This document shows, one piece after another, positions 1-9,223 of a stretch of DNA of 64,000 nucleotides. Under the pieces are notes generated by a model. That model had not been told where the DNA came from. It ran no database searches and saw only the letters and a list, made by a program, of their open reading frames with translations. The stretch is taken from contig VEPN01000011.1 of NCBI GenBank assembly GCA_012026835.1, positions 1-64,000 on the forward strand. The letters are read 5' to 3'. The number at the start of each line of letters is the position of its first letter. Within the stretch, counting starts at the first letter, position 1. The position numbers were made by a program, and so were the translations under genes. Source of the stretch: Candidatus Methanoperedens sp. (GTDB lineage Archaea > Halobacteriota > Methanosarcinia > Methanosarcinales > Methanoperedenaceae).

Positions 1-408
1 ATGATTCACCTCTTGGTGTTATTGTCATTTTAATACCCCCATTAAATAATCTGTTTAATGATTCTTAAAGATTACGGAGGCTTTAGAATCACGCTATAAT
101 TCATCTTCTGGAAAATACGATTTGCAGATACGCAAAAACTTTTCATTCACCTCCATTACTTCTGTTTTATCTATCAACTTCTGAAGAACCTCTTTTCCAC
201 GCTCTGTTTCAAAAACTTGTGCATATTTTTCCATTTCCATGATCAAGAACTCATTACCAATGAGTACAATAGTTGTATCATTGATCAATTCCAAAAGTAA
301 TTTCAGCGATGTGGTCTCCTTTTTAGGATTCTTGATAGACGCGATGAATAAATTTGTATCAACTAAAAACAGACGGATGCTTCTTTCTGATTTCTTCTTT
401 GACGTCAC
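1..408 (-). pseudogene. Decayed PIN-domain (VapC-like) toxin
   Basis: The open part (94-408, 104 residues) begins with a PIN-type first strand, FLVDTNLFIAS, holding the first metal-binding Asp, and ends early at a TAG. In the same frame past that stop the DNA still reads like the missing PIN C-terminal half (DSKASVIFKNH, a TAA, then TDYLM). After a run of five G on the coding strand, a shifted frame reads GIKMTITPRGES, which resembles the usual PIN ending (GIkvitP.EF). At least two in-frame stops and one frameshift separate these pieces, so the toxin is probably inactive. It overlaps the 3' end of the AbrB-type antitoxin gene by 50 bp if the first ATG is used, the usual toxin-antitoxin arrangement. 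Family assignment is fairly sure; decay is read from the sequence. Confidence 0.62.
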
Positions 409-619
409 TTCGCACCTTGCCGACTATGATATCGATGTCGATATTTTTAAAGTCTTTCTCAAGCTGTTCCGCTAATTCTTCGATTTTTATTTTTTTGATA
501 ATTAAAAGATCATTTTTAACGTCTATGAGTAGCTTGGAGCTTTCATTTAGCTTCAGTTTTTTGCGTAGGGCACCTGGGATCACAATTCTACCAGCTTTGT
601 CGATGTTCACGATTTCCAT
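359..619 (-). CDS. AbrB/SpoVT-family antitoxin (VapB-like)
   Basis: An 86-residue protein starting with a swapped-hairpin AbrB motif (VNIDKAGRIVIPGALRKKL), typical of DNA-binding antitoxins. The remaining Lys/Glu-rich helix would wrap the PIN toxin encoded immediately downstream on the same strand. By family, such antitoxins repress their own promoter; a palindromic site sits directly upstream of the start codon (623-645). The gene is intact although the toxin reading frame is broken, so it may now be an orphan regulator. The AbrB assignment is confident; partner specificity is inferred from position. Confidence 0.8.
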   Translation of the reverse strand: MEIVNIDKAGRIVIPGALRKKLKLNESSKLLIDVKNDLLIIKKIKIEELAEQLEKDFKNIDIDIIVGKVRSDVKEEIRKKHPSVFS

Positions 620-622
620 ATT

Positions 623-645
623 ATACCAATATGGTATTTTGGTAT
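623..645. promoter_or_regulatory. Probable antitoxin operator (ATACCA/TGGTAT half-sites)
   Basis: Just upstream of the antitoxin ATG lies a perfect palindrome, ATACCA-ATA-TGGTAT (623-637), followed by a third half-site TGGTAT (640-645). Symmetric sites at this position fit autorepression by an AbrB-type antitoxin. Inference from position and symmetry only. Confidence 0.5.
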
Positions 646-777
646 AATAATGTTTTGATAAGATTTACTATACTTGTAATATAATAATGTATATTTTAAA
701 TAGTTGTAGCAACAATAAAAGAAGTGTTAGATCTTTCAAGCCACCATAAAATGAAATAGACATGATGGGGAAGCATT

Positions 778-2534
778 ATGCTCAAACCAAAAATAGATAA
801 TTGGGGTGGAAATGAGGAATTAGATGGCTTATTATTATTCGCACAATTGATTGATGAAATGTTATTTGATTATACTATTGATTCCTATAAACCACCTGTT
901 TTGAATACACATTCTTTATGCGAAGAACTATTAAGTGCTATCGATGAGGTGAGAGAAGGTTTTCTTAAAGAAAAGTCCATAGAATCCATTAAAGAAGAAT
1001 TGATTTGGAGTTTAGAAAATGATTATGCAGCTAAACGTATTCTTGGGTATCGCTACAACACAATTCTAAATTATTTACGCACTTCAAATAATTTTAATGA
1101 TTTATCTTCTAACATTGCTCCACTTAAAAATTTACTGGATTTAAAATATATTGATGAAATAAAAAAAGAACTAACAGAATTGGTTGAAATACCAAAAGAT
1201 AAGGAAAAAATCACAACTTTATCTAAGCTCTTAGTCTCAGAATTATTAGCGAATAATTATTCACAACAGTATATCTTTTATGAAACAAGGAAATATTTTT
1301 TCCAATATCAAAAAATTCATTCTGCAAATCAAATCGAACAGTATTAAGTAAATTTTCCTTTGAAACAGAAAAATGGGATGTTCTTTTCAAAGGCGATCCG
1401 GATTTTAAATATGCAAAGGAATTAAAATTAGATATTGGAATTGAGATAACCGAAGAAAAGCCGGAACCAAGAACTACTTTTCCAAAAGAAATTGAATATT
1501 TAAATAAAACTGAAGAACATCCAATATTTATTATTTTTAAAAATATAGAAGCATTCGATCCATATTATGCAAGAGAAATAGCAGAGGAATATCTTAACAT
1601 TATAAATAATCTAGCTTCATATAGTATTCATAAGGAAAGATTAAATTGGGATAAAGATTCATTGGTTTATCTAGACTCAAAATTTACCATTGTTGAGCCA
1701 CCCGTTTCCCCTATGGCAAAAATTCGGGATTCTGATATTACAGAACTATCAACTATTATTGAAAATAGAACTACTTTTTTTGAACCGCTCGATGCTGCTT
1801 CAACATATTGCATTTTCAATTCTTTTGATTTTCATTCTTCTTCAATACAAACAAAATCGAGTGAAAATCAATTAATGAATTTATGGACTGCTATGGAAAG
1901 CTTACTACCTCCTCCCCAAGAGCAAAGAATTTTGCATTTTATAAATTCACTTGAACCTTTGTTAAGCAGGAAATACATTCAAAAATTAATCAACGATTTA
2001 ATGAATACATTGCGTTTAAATTATCCAAAGGAGCTAAACATCATACTTTCAAAAATGCCTCCTGAATATACTGACATTGAAAAGTGTGCGGCTTTGATTT
2101 CCATCAAAGATGAGAATGAGAACCTTAGAGATGAACTTTATGAACTCATGGGAAGAAATCCTTTATTGAGAAATCGGATATATACTTTAATGAAAAAATT
2201 GCATTCTGCAGATAATATTTATATAACTATGGAATTGCATAAAAATCGAATAAGATGGCATTTACAGAGGATATATAGAGCGAGAAATTTAATTACACAT
2301 AAAGGTGAAGATATTGATTATGTGAATCAGCTTGTTGAAAATCTGCATTTTTATTACCACACTATTATTGATTTGATACAAGAAATAACAAGCCAAAATA
2401 ATAATATTGATTCTTTAGAGACAGTATTTAACTTAGTCAGATTAGAACACGAAGCCTACATAAGATTACTAAAAGATTCAAAAGAAGAAAAATGTAATAA
2501 TAAAAATTTTAAATTATTTCTGTTTTGTTCATAA
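778..2534 (+). pseudogene. HEPN-domain protein (ApeA-like), broken by one frameshift
   Basis: Two consecutive open frames (778-1347 and about 1323-2534) read as one protein of about 585 residues: in the second frame the text continues without a stop from about 1323 (CKSNRTVLSKFSFETEKW) into the C-terminal part. The junction lies near A- and T-runs at 1305-1320, so a single-base indel, real or a sequencing error, explains the break. The C-terminal part contains RIYRARNLITHKG, the R-N-x3-H signature of HEPN ribonucleases; the hydrophobic-rich helices around it fit a HEPN fold. The layout resembles ApeA-type anti-phage HEPN proteins, a weaker assignment. The gene is AT-rich and lies beside a toxin-antitoxin remnant and a transposase remnant. 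Confidence 0.55.
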
Positions 2535-2649
2535 AGTTTAGAGCGTTTTTGCATTTTCATATTAGTTTTTTTCGTGCCCCATTTTAGCGCCGCTATTGTA
2601 ACTCTGGTTCAAGATATTTCATAGATGCACAAACCCCTATCGCCTTCAA

Positions 2650-2940
2650 CTACGGTATACCCCGGACAAATGTTCCAAGGCCTGTAGCTATCGTTTCCTT
2701 TATTTCTCCCTATTATATTCATACTTATCCTGCTCGCGAATATATTTTTCCACAACATCCCATCCCTGCCCCACCGATCCATGGAAACAGCTCGGAGCCC
2801 AGAAAAGCTCACCACACCATTCTTTCAGATGGGGGAATTCTTTCCTTAAGATTCTGCTTGTGCTTCCTTTTATTCCCTCAGCAATAATACCACCATCTTC
2901 TTCAAGAATTCGTCTGGATATATAAGACCGTGGTAAGCGC
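2650..2940 (-). pseudogene. IS200/IS605-family TnpA transposase remnant
   Basis: On the minus strand one frame reads IKGSTSRILRKEFPHLKEW followed by FWAPSCFHGSVG and DVVEKYIREQ. These match the C-terminal half of IS200/IS605 Y1 transposases (the KG.S...L...FP.LK..LW..SYF..SVG pattern followed by the helix with the catalytic Tyr, here VEKYIREQ). The reading frame stops shortly after, and the preceding part (AYHGLIYPDEF) is in another frame. The HUH-containing N-terminal part is missing. It is a degraded, inactive fragment. No flanking hairpin ends could be assigned. Confidence 0.6.
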
Positions 2941-3070
2941 TGCGAAACTATTCAACCGAACAAATATTTCTTGCTTATATTCAGACTATTTTTAGTATGA
3001 AGGTTTTATAGACAAAAAACGTTAACAAGCCCGATATCCTCCAAGTGCCATAACTAAAAAATTCAATAAG

Positions 3071-3078
3071 TTTATATA
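3071..3078 (+). promoter_or_regulatory. TATA box of gpmI
   Basis: TTTATATA lies 38-45 bp upstream of the gpmI ATG, preceded by an A-rich BRE-like stretch. It predicts a transcript start near 3100 with a short leader. The preceding stretch from about 2945 holds no gene that can be supported. Confidence 0.45.
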
Positions 3079-3115
3079 ACCAGAACACATCGTTTATGTA
3101 AACCATTCAACGCAA

Positions 3116-4642
3116 ATGATTAAAAACAGGCCTCTATTATTGATGATACTTGACGGTTACGGGCTGGGTGAAAAAAACGCAGGTAATGCCATAGCAGCCG
3201 CAAAAACGCCCAATCTTGATAAAATTTTTTCAATGTATCCGCATTCCACGCTCATTGCATCGGGCGAGTGCGTGGGGCTTCCGGAGGGCCAGATGGGGAA
3301 TTCAGAGGTCGGTCATCTTAACATCGGGGCAGGAAGGATCGTTTACCAGGACCTCACACGGATAACAAAATCTATCAGGGACGGGGATTTCAAGAGAAAT
3401 AAAATTCTTCTGGATGCCATGGAAAATGCCAGGGCCAATAACTCATCCTTGCACCTTATGGGTTTACTTTCTGATGGCGGGGTGCACAGCCATATCAGCC
3501 ATCTTTATGCACTTCTTGAGATGGCAAAAGAACTGGGCATCAAAAATGTATTTGTTCACGCTTTTCTTGACGGCAGGGATGTAGCCCCGAAAAGTGCGCT
3601 TAGCTATATCAAGGATGCGGAAGAAAAAATGAAAGAACTGTGCGGGGAATTCGCCACGATATCAGGCAGGTATTTCCCGATGGACAGGGACAAGAGATGG
3701 GACAGGGTTGAAAAAGCTTATGATGCCATGACCTGTGGTACAGGCATCACAGCACAAAATGCTTCCCTTGCATTAGAAAACGCCTATTCCCGTGGGGAAA
3801 CCGATGAATTTGTTACCCCGACAGTCATTTTAAAGAATAATAAACCAGCAGGCCTCATATCTGACAGGGATTCGGTGATATTCTTCAATTTCCGCTCAGA
3901 CAGGGCGCGCGAGATAACCCGCACCCTTATAGATGAAAAATTCGGTGATTTCAACCGAAAACACTTCCCGCGGACACATTTTGTGTGCTTTACTCAGTAC
4001 GATGAGAATTTTAACGTTCCTGTCGCTTTTCCTCCAGAACATCTCAGGAACATTCTATCTGAAATCCTTTCAGCGCATCATTTAAAGCAGCTCCGGATAG
4101 CTGAGACAGAGAAATACGCCCATGTTACGTTCTTTTTCAATGGCGGGGAGGAGACCCCTTTTCCAGGCGAGGACAGGCTTCTTATACCCTCACCGAAAAT
4201 CGCGACCTATGACCTGCAACCCGAGATGAGCGCGTTTCTAATTACAGACGAAGTGTGCAAAGCCATACTATCACGCAAATATGATGTCATTATCCTTAAT
4301 TACGCCAACCTTGACATGGTCGGGCATACAGGCGTCTTTAAAGCAGCCGTGGAGGCTACAGAAGCGATAGACCGCTGCATTGGTGAAGTGTCCGCTGCGA
4401 TCGGTAATGCTGGCGGGATTTTGATAATAACCGCAGATCACGGGAATGCCGAAAAGATGCTGGATGAGGATGGCGGGATACATACTGCACATACATCCAA
4501 CCCCGTGCCTTTTATTATCTGCAAAAATGAGATCACGTTACGGGATGGAATACTGGCAGACATTGCCCCGACGCTCCTTGATATGCTCGGAATCGAAAGG
4601 CCAATAGAAATGACTGGGCGGACTTTAATAATACCGCGATAA
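3116..4642 (+). CDS. gpmI: 2,3-bisphosphoglycerate-independent phosphoglycerate mutase
   Basis: Interconverts 3- and 2-phosphoglycerate in glycolysis/gluconeogenesis, in the cytosol. The 508-residue length is normal for the bacterial-type iPGM rather than the shorter archaeal ApgM. The N-terminus has the metal-binding DGYGLG motif and MGNSEVGHLNIGAGR, which holds the phosphorylated serine. Near the C-terminus, TADHGNAEKM and HTAHTSNPVPF supply further Mn/Zn ligands. It is transcribed alone or with the unknown gene that starts 30 bp downstream, though that gene has its own TATA-like box. Confidence 0.95.
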   Translation: MIKNRPLLLMILDGYGLGEKNAGNAIAAAKTPNLDKIFSMYPHSTLIASGECVGLPEGQMGNSEVGHLNIGAGRIVYQDLTRITKSIRDGDFKRNKILLDAMENARANNSSLHLMGLLSDGGVHSHISHLYALLEMAKELGIKNVFVHAFLDGRDVAPKSALSYIKDAEEKMKELCGEFATISGRYFPMDRDKRWDRVEKAYDAMTCGTGITAQNASLALENAYSRGETDEFVTPTVILKNNKPAGLISDRDSVIFFNFRSDRAREITRTLIDEKFGDFNRKHFPRTHFVCFTQYDENFNVPVAFPPEHLRNILSEILSAHHLKQLRIAETEKYAHVTFFFNGGEETPFPGEDRLLIPSPKIATYDLQPEMSAFLITDEVCKAILSRKYDVIILNYANLDMVGHTGVFKAAVEATEAIDRCIGEVSAAIGNAGGILIITADHGNAEKMLDEDGGIHTAHTSNPVPFIICKNEITLRDGILADIAPTLLDMLGIERPIEMTGRTLIIPR

Positions 4643-4650
4643 CTTATATA
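4643..4650 (+). promoter_or_regulatory. TATA-like box of the 369-aa protein gene
   Basis: CTTATATA directly follows the gpmI stop codon and is centred about 26 bp upstream of the next ATG (4673). That spacing predicts a leaderless or almost leaderless transcript, consistent with the lack of a Shine-Dalgarno motif before that ATG. Confidence 0.4.
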
Positions 4651-4672
4651 GTTCACAGACATATTTTATTAC

Positions 4673-5782
4673 ATGGATGCATCAGTCGATTTAATCATTT
4701 TAAACGGCAAGCTCACCATACTTGTTGCATTCGGGCACGGGGGAGAGGTGGAGAAAAGCCATTTAAAAAAGTTCATTGGCTCTGATATAATTGCAGAGAG
4801 ATGGAACAAACCCATAGAGATCGAACAATCAGAAGGTGTAGCCGTGATCGTAGCAGGGAGTGAGAAAATAACCTGCAGTGCAAACATATACACCGATGTT
4901 TTCATAGCAGGTGTCTCAATCCTCAGGACTGAGATTGAAATCAGGGACAGGATATTGTTAAATGATATACTGGTCTCCCTTCATTCAAACACTATCATTG
5001 TGGATGGGCTTGATTTCCAGTCATTTGCCAGCAAGAAGATAAGTGAAATACGTGGAAAACTCAACCCGGGCATGAAAGTTTCTTATTACCCTATCACAAA
5101 AAAATATACTCTCTTAAAAATAAAGGAATTTACCCCCATGCTTGACCAGAAAAGCCTGAAAGAACAATATGGGGTTATCCTCACACGTTTCCTGTCAGGC
5201 GAGACATCCATCCGCCCGCTGCACAGCAAGGAGATAACTGAAAAGCTTGCAAACGATCTCTCCTACTATGACGAGGATCTCTTCCTTGCATCGCCTGAGG
5301 GTGTGTTTATTATGGGCTGCGATGATTACCTCAAGGACCTTCGGGAATTGCTTGAACTGTCGATATCGCTTTTACTGTTATTCCAGATTTACGACATGAA
5401 GATTGATTCAGAGATCACAAATGCTTTTGATGCTATAAAAAAAATGAATACTTCTAAATTTTACTTCCTCACACAGGCCCCAAGAAAACTTGAGCGTTCT
5501 CTCCTCAAGGTGAGCGAGATAGGGCTTGTCATACTCGATGATATCGAAGACCTCCTGAATCCCCATAAAATAACGCAGGACTGGTACTACCAGTCGGCCT
5601 ACCAGAGGATGCTGAACATCCTCAAAGTATGGGATTTTGAAAAACTTGTGGAGCATAAGATAGATGATCTTCAGAACCTCTATGCTACTGCAAGGGAGCT
5701 TTCGACCGAACAGTTAACCATGATACTTGAAGCTACAATAGTTATATTAATCCTGCTTGAAATCATACAGTCACTAATATGA
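4673..5782 (+). CDS. Unknown 369-aa protein with C-terminal hydrophobic segment (RMD1/DUF155-like tail)
   Basis: No firm family is recognised. The N-terminal third is beta-rich (DLIILNGKLTILVAFGHGG); the middle has a helical segment with a hydrophobic run (LLELSISLLLLFQIY); the last 20 residues are strongly hydrophobic (ILEATIVILILLEIIQSLI) and look like a membrane anchor. The pattern of a helical region followed by a terminal hydrophobic helix recalls the RMD1/DUF155 family, but this is recollection of a pattern and not an alignment. It follows gpmI on the same strand, with its own TATA-like box. Confidence 0.75.
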   Translation: MDASVDLIILNGKLTILVAFGHGGEVEKSHLKKFIGSDIIAERWNKPIEIEQSEGVAVIVAGSEKITCSANIYTDVFIAGVSILRTEIEIRDRILLNDILVSLHSNTIIVDGLDFQSFASKKISEIRGKLNPGMKVSYYPITKKYTLLKIKEFTPMLDQKSLKEQYGVILTRFLSGETSIRPLHSKEITEKLANDLSYYDEDLFLASPEGVFIMGCDDYLKDLRELLELSISLLLLFQIYDMKIDSEITNAFDAIKKMNTSKFYFLTQAPRKLERSLLKVSEIGLVILDDIEDLLNPHKITQDWYYQSAYQRMLNILKVWDFEKLVEHKIDDLQNLYATARELSTEQLTMILEATIVILILLEIIQSLI

Positions 5783-5983
5783 TCTATCGACTTTTGTAAT
5801 GCGTTATAGCAGGGAAATTGTAGAGACATGGGTGGAAATTAATGTCAATACGCAACCTCATGATAATGATGATTATAAATGTATTATATTATAATTCGAT
5901 ATATTTAAATAATTTGACAGCTTATTGAAGGTGATATGGTGTCTGTTGGATACCATAATTAAATAAAATTATGGAGAGACCAG

Positions 5984-6916
5984 ATGAAAGTAGGTGTGAT
6001 AGGTGCTGGCGCAATGGGCCAGAATCATTTAAGAATATACAGTGAAATGAGAGATATAGAACTGGTAGGTGTATGTGATGTCGATAAAGCCAGGGCAACA
6101 TCGCTGGCAAAGACATATAACACCAGGCCATTTTTTGAACCTGAGAAATTGCTGGAACAGGAACTTGATGCTGTGAGTATAGTAGTACCCACCACGCTCC
6201 ACTCAAAAGTGGCATTGCAGGCGATCAAATCAGGGACGCATTTGCTGGTTGAAAAACCTATAGCAGATACGGTTGAGAACGCCGATATTATGATCAAGGC
6301 CGCACACGATGCCAGGGTAAAGCTGATGGTGGGGCACATCGAGAGGTTCAATCCTGCTGTCCTGAAATTAAAAGAGATCATTGATTCGGGCATGCTCGGG
6401 AAAATCGTCTCAATATCCTCGCGGCGCGTGGGCCCGTACAATCCCCGCATACGTGATGTGGGTATAATAATGGATCTTGGTGTCCATGATATCGATGTCA
6501 TATCATACCTGTACGGAAGGAAGATCAACGAGGTTTACACGATAGCAGGAAGCGATATACATTCGTTTGAAGACCATGCATCGATACTCTTGAGATGTGA
6601 TACCAACCTTTCAGGAATGGTAGAGACAAACTGGCTGACGCCGCATAAAATCAGGAACCTTACGGCCATTGGCTTAAAAGGCGTAGCATATCTTGATTAT
6701 ATAAAACAGACCGTGGAATTGCATGATGAAGCATGGGTAAGAACTGCCAAAGTCGAACCCAGGGAACCCCTGAAGAACGAATTGGAGCATTTCATCAAGG
6801 CTGTAAGCAATGGCCATGATGTTATCTCAAACGGTGAAACCAGCAGGCATGCATTGGCCGTATCAATGGCTGCCATTGAATCATACCACAAGGGAAAAGC
6901 AATCGGGGTCAGATGA
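5984..6916 (+). CDS. Gfo/Idh/MocA-family NAD(P)-dependent sugar oxidoreductase
   Basis: A 310-residue dehydrogenase with an N-terminal Rossmann fold (VGVIGAGAMGQNHLRIYSE) and the family EKP motif (HLLVEKPIA) whose Lys contacts cofactor and substrate. Further on, VGHIERFNPAV and DLGVHDIDVISYL match the C-terminal substrate domain, with the His in the HD pair likely catalytic. Close relatives in methanogens are annotated as UDP-GlcNAc 3-dehydrogenases feeding surface glycan synthesis, but the substrate here cannot be told from sequence alone. It stands alone with its own upstream AT-rich promoter (ATATATTTAAATA near 5898) and converges on the aminotransferase gene. Confidence 0.88.
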   Translation: MKVGVIGAGAMGQNHLRIYSEMRDIELVGVCDVDKARATSLAKTYNTRPFFEPEKLLEQELDAVSIVVPTTLHSKVALQAIKSGTHLLVEKPIADTVENADIMIKAAHDARVKLMVGHIERFNPAVLKLKEIIDSGMLGKIVSISSRRVGPYNPRIRDVGIIMDLGVHDIDVISYLYGRKINEVYTIAGSDIHSFEDHASILLRCDTNLSGMVETNWLTPHKIRNLTAIGLKGVAYLDYIKQTVELHDEAWVRTAKVEPREPLKNELEHFIKAVSNGHDVISNGETSRHALAVSMAAIESYHKGKAIGVR

Positions 6917-6931
6917 AGTAAGGGACTTCAT

Positions 6932-8074
6932 CTATCCATTGAAATATCTGTCTATCCTATCCATACCTTCCCTGATATTATCGAGGTTGTTGGAGTATGA
7001 AAAGCGAAGATACCCTTCGGCCCCTTCCCCGAAATCGATTCCCGGTGTTACTGCCACACCGGCATCTTCAAGAATGCACCTGCTAAGATGAAGTGAATCC
7101 CCACCGAAATCACGCGCATTTGCAAGAACGTAGTAAGCGCCCTGCGGTTCGTATCCTACCCCGAACCCGGTTTCTTTTAGCCGTTTGAGAATATACTTCC
7201 GCCGTTCATCATAAATACCGACCATTTCCCTGACATGCTCCTGCGGCCCCAAAAGCGCCGCAACACCGGCATGCTGGACAAAGCTGTTGGCGCATATAAA
7301 AAAATTCTGCTGGAGCTTTTGAAGCGGCCTGATATATTCTGGCGGAGCGACAAGGTACCCGAGCCGCCAGCCTGTCATGGCGTAAAGCTTGGAAAAGCCG
7401 TTCAGGACAAAAGCATTGTTAGTGAATTCCAGGATCGAATGGTCTTTTCCTTTATATATGAGACCCTGGTATATCTCATCTGAGATCACAGGGACTTTGT
7501 CTGCGGCTTCCGATATGCCACGAAGGGTTTCAGGGGGCATGACATAGCCGGTCGGATTACAGGGTGAATTTATAAGTATGGCTTTTGTTTTTCCAGTTAA
7601 TGTTTGGGCAACCGGGTCAGGCTTCAAGCCAAAACCATCATCTTCTGAGGTGTGCACAAATACAGGCTTGCCGCCCAGGTATTCCACAAAATTGGGATAA
7701 CAGGCATAATAAGGATTTGACATCACCACCTCATCCCCCCTGTCAAGAAGGCCCATAAAAAGCAGCAGCAGTGCCGGGCTTGTACCAGAGGTGACGATTA
7801 CCTGCAGGGGGCTTATTTCAAGAGCGAATTTACGGTTATAATATTGAGTAATCGCTTCCCGAAGCTCAAGGAGACCCAGGCTGTGGGTGTATTTTGTCTC
7901 ACCCGCCTTCAAAGCGGAGATCGCGGCTTTGCAGATATGAGGCGCCGTAGGGAAATCGGGTTCTCCGATCTCAAGGTCGATTATGCTTTTTCCTGCACGT
8001 TTCAGTTCCTGCGCCCGTTCAAGGAGTTCCATTACGTAGAAGGGTGTGAGCCTTTCGGATTTGCTGGAGAACAT
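6932..8074 (-). CDS. Class I/II pyridoxal-phosphate aminotransferase
   Basis: A 380-residue fold-type I aminotransferase, probably acting on aspartate, aromatic or related amino acids. Visible features are the N-terminal DLEIGEPDFPT, the cofactor-stacking YYACYP, the NSPCNPTGYV loop, SDEIYQGL, and the Schiff-base lysine in NGFSKLYAMTGWRLGY. The C-terminal RFSYSNNLDNI supplies the carboxylate-binding Arg. Substrate specificity is not resolved. It lies 7 bp downstream of a small membrane protein gene in a minus-strand run that begins with larC. Confidence 0.92.
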   Translation of the reverse strand: MFSSKSERLTPFYVMELLERAQELKRAGKSIIDLEIGEPDFPTAPHICKAAISALKAGETKYTHSLGLLELREAITQYYNRKFALEISPLQVIVTSGTSPALLLLFMGLLDRGDEVVMSNPYYACYPNFVEYLGGKPVFVHTSEDDGFGLKPDPVAQTLTGKTKAILINSPCNPTGYVMPPETLRGISEAADKVPVISDEIYQGLIYKGKDHSILEFTNNAFVLNGFSKLYAMTGWRLGYLVAPPEYIRPLQKLQQNFFICANSFVQHAGVAALLGPQEHVREMVGIYDERRKYILKRLKETGFGVGYEPQGAYYVLANARDFGGDSLHLSRCILEDAGVAVTPGIDFGEGAEGYLRFSYSNNLDNIREGMDRIDRYFNG

Positions 8075-8081
8075 AGATATA

Positions 8082-8300
8082 TCATTTTATTTTATAATCT
8101 GCATCTATGATTTTTATCTTTGGTTCATCTTTCATAATATTGGTGAAATACCGGATATAGAATATTATTGCTCCCAGGGCCAAAAGTATTATCCCGAACT
8201 CCCATGAACGTGCCCTTCTGATCACTATCAATCCGATCCCGCCTCCTATCAATATGATTGATAGAATTGCGAGAGCATCTTTTAATCGTTTGCTGCTCAT
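8082..8300 (-). CDS. Small two-helix membrane protein
   Basis: A 72-residue protein with two hydrophobic segments (about residues 9-26 and 34-50) separated by a short basic loop (RRARSWE), and a charged tail. No family is recognised. It sits between the SPFH protein gene and the aminotransferase gene, 25 and 7 bp away, suggesting one transcript. Small membrane partners next to SPFH proteins are common (NfeD-like), but this one lacks an obvious OB-fold tail. Confidence 0.6.
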   Translation of the reverse strand: MSSKRLKDALAILSIILIGGGIGLIVIRRARSWEFGIILLALGAIIFYIRYFTNIMKDEPKIKIIDADYKIK

Positions 8301-8325
8301 GGTTTCGCCTTATTAAAAGCAGGGA

Positions 8326-9162
8326 TCAGCCCTGTTTTACGCCCTGGGGCATGGGAAGTATTGTAGATACCCCGCCACTTCCCGTTACGTAAATAAAGTT
8401 CTTATTTTCTTTTAAGGCCTGGACGAACTCCCAGCTTATCAGCTCCGGGGTGATGGATTTGGATTTGATGAAGTTGGATTGGGCGGTCGCGTTCGCTTCG
8501 ATTATCACTCTCTCAGCCTCCAATCTTTGTTTCTCCACTGTGAATCTCATCTGCTCCACTGCCTGTTTTTCCCTGATTTTTGACTGGATCGCATTTGTTA
8601 CATCAGGAGGTAATGTTAATCCCCTGAACAGCACCCTTTCTACGATGATACCACGAGGTGCCAGTGTCTGCTTTAAAGTTGACTCCACCGCTATCTCGAC
8701 TTCCGTGCTCTTGCCTGTATAAATATCCTCTGCCGTATATTTCTTGATTTCTTCCCTCAGCAGGCCCATAAAATTAGGGATGATAAGCGTCTCACTGTAG
8801 GAACCTCTTACAGTTTTGTAAATGTCGCTTGCTTTATCAGGTTCAATGTGCCAGATGATACTTGCATCGAGAACGACCTCAAGACCTTCACGTGTAAGTG
8901 TCCCTCTTATCTCTTTAAATTCCTGTTCCTGGGTTTGCGTGTTTATCTTTTCAACATGTTTCAGCGGATTTATCAGATAAAATCCGGGACCAAGTTCATC
9001 ATCCTGAACCTGGCCGAAATAGTCCACTACGCCTACATGACCCGCGGGTATGATCACCGATGCAGCCCAGGCGACCCCGCCCACAATTATCGCTATGATA
9101 AATATAAGAATGACAGCCCTTCCCGCAGATTGTATCATGCCAATGTTCGAATTGTACTTCAC
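8326..9162 (-). CDS. SPFH/prohibitin-family membrane protein
   Basis: One N-terminal transmembrane helix (AVILIFIIAIIVGGVAWAA) is followed by a band-7 domain (GHVGVVDYFGQV, then PGFYLINPLKHVEKI) and an alanine/glutamate-rich coiled coil (EKQRLEAERVIIEANA), ending in GSGGVSTILPMPQG. Such proteins form membrane scaffolds that organise microdomains or regulate proteases. The start chosen is GTG at 9162: it has the archaeal Shine-Dalgarno GGTGA 4 bp upstream and a TATA-like TTTATA near 9195. A longer reading would run into larC and through the promoter. ATG at 9138 is the alternative. Confidence 0.85.
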   Translation of the reverse strand: MKYNSNIGMIQSAGRAVILIFIIAIIVGGVAWAASVIIPAGHVGVVDYFGQVQDDELGPGFYLINPLKHVEKINTQTQEQEFKEIRGTLTREGLEVVLDASIIWHIEPDKASDIYKTVRGSYSETLIIPNFMGLLREEIKKYTAEDIYTGKSTEVEIAVESTLKQTLAPRGIIVERVLFRGLTLPPDVTNAIQSKIREKQAVEQMRFTVEKQRLEAERVIIEANATAQSNFIKSKSITPELISWEFVQALKENKNFIYVTGSGGVSTILPMPQGVKQG

Positions 9163-9223
9163 GGAATCACCAGAATTGATAACACATAGAAAGTATAAAT
9201 AACGATTGGGTGGTAAAAACCTA

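Noticed and set aside
94-96. TAG in the PIN gene as a possible pyrrolysine codon
   Set aside because: A TAA and a frameshift follow in the same remnant, so read-through at the TAG would not restore the protein; decay is simpler.
6025-6528. Minus-strand frame opposite the Gfo/Idh gene
   Set aside because: Shadow frame; the plus-strand gene has clear Rossmann and EKP motifs.
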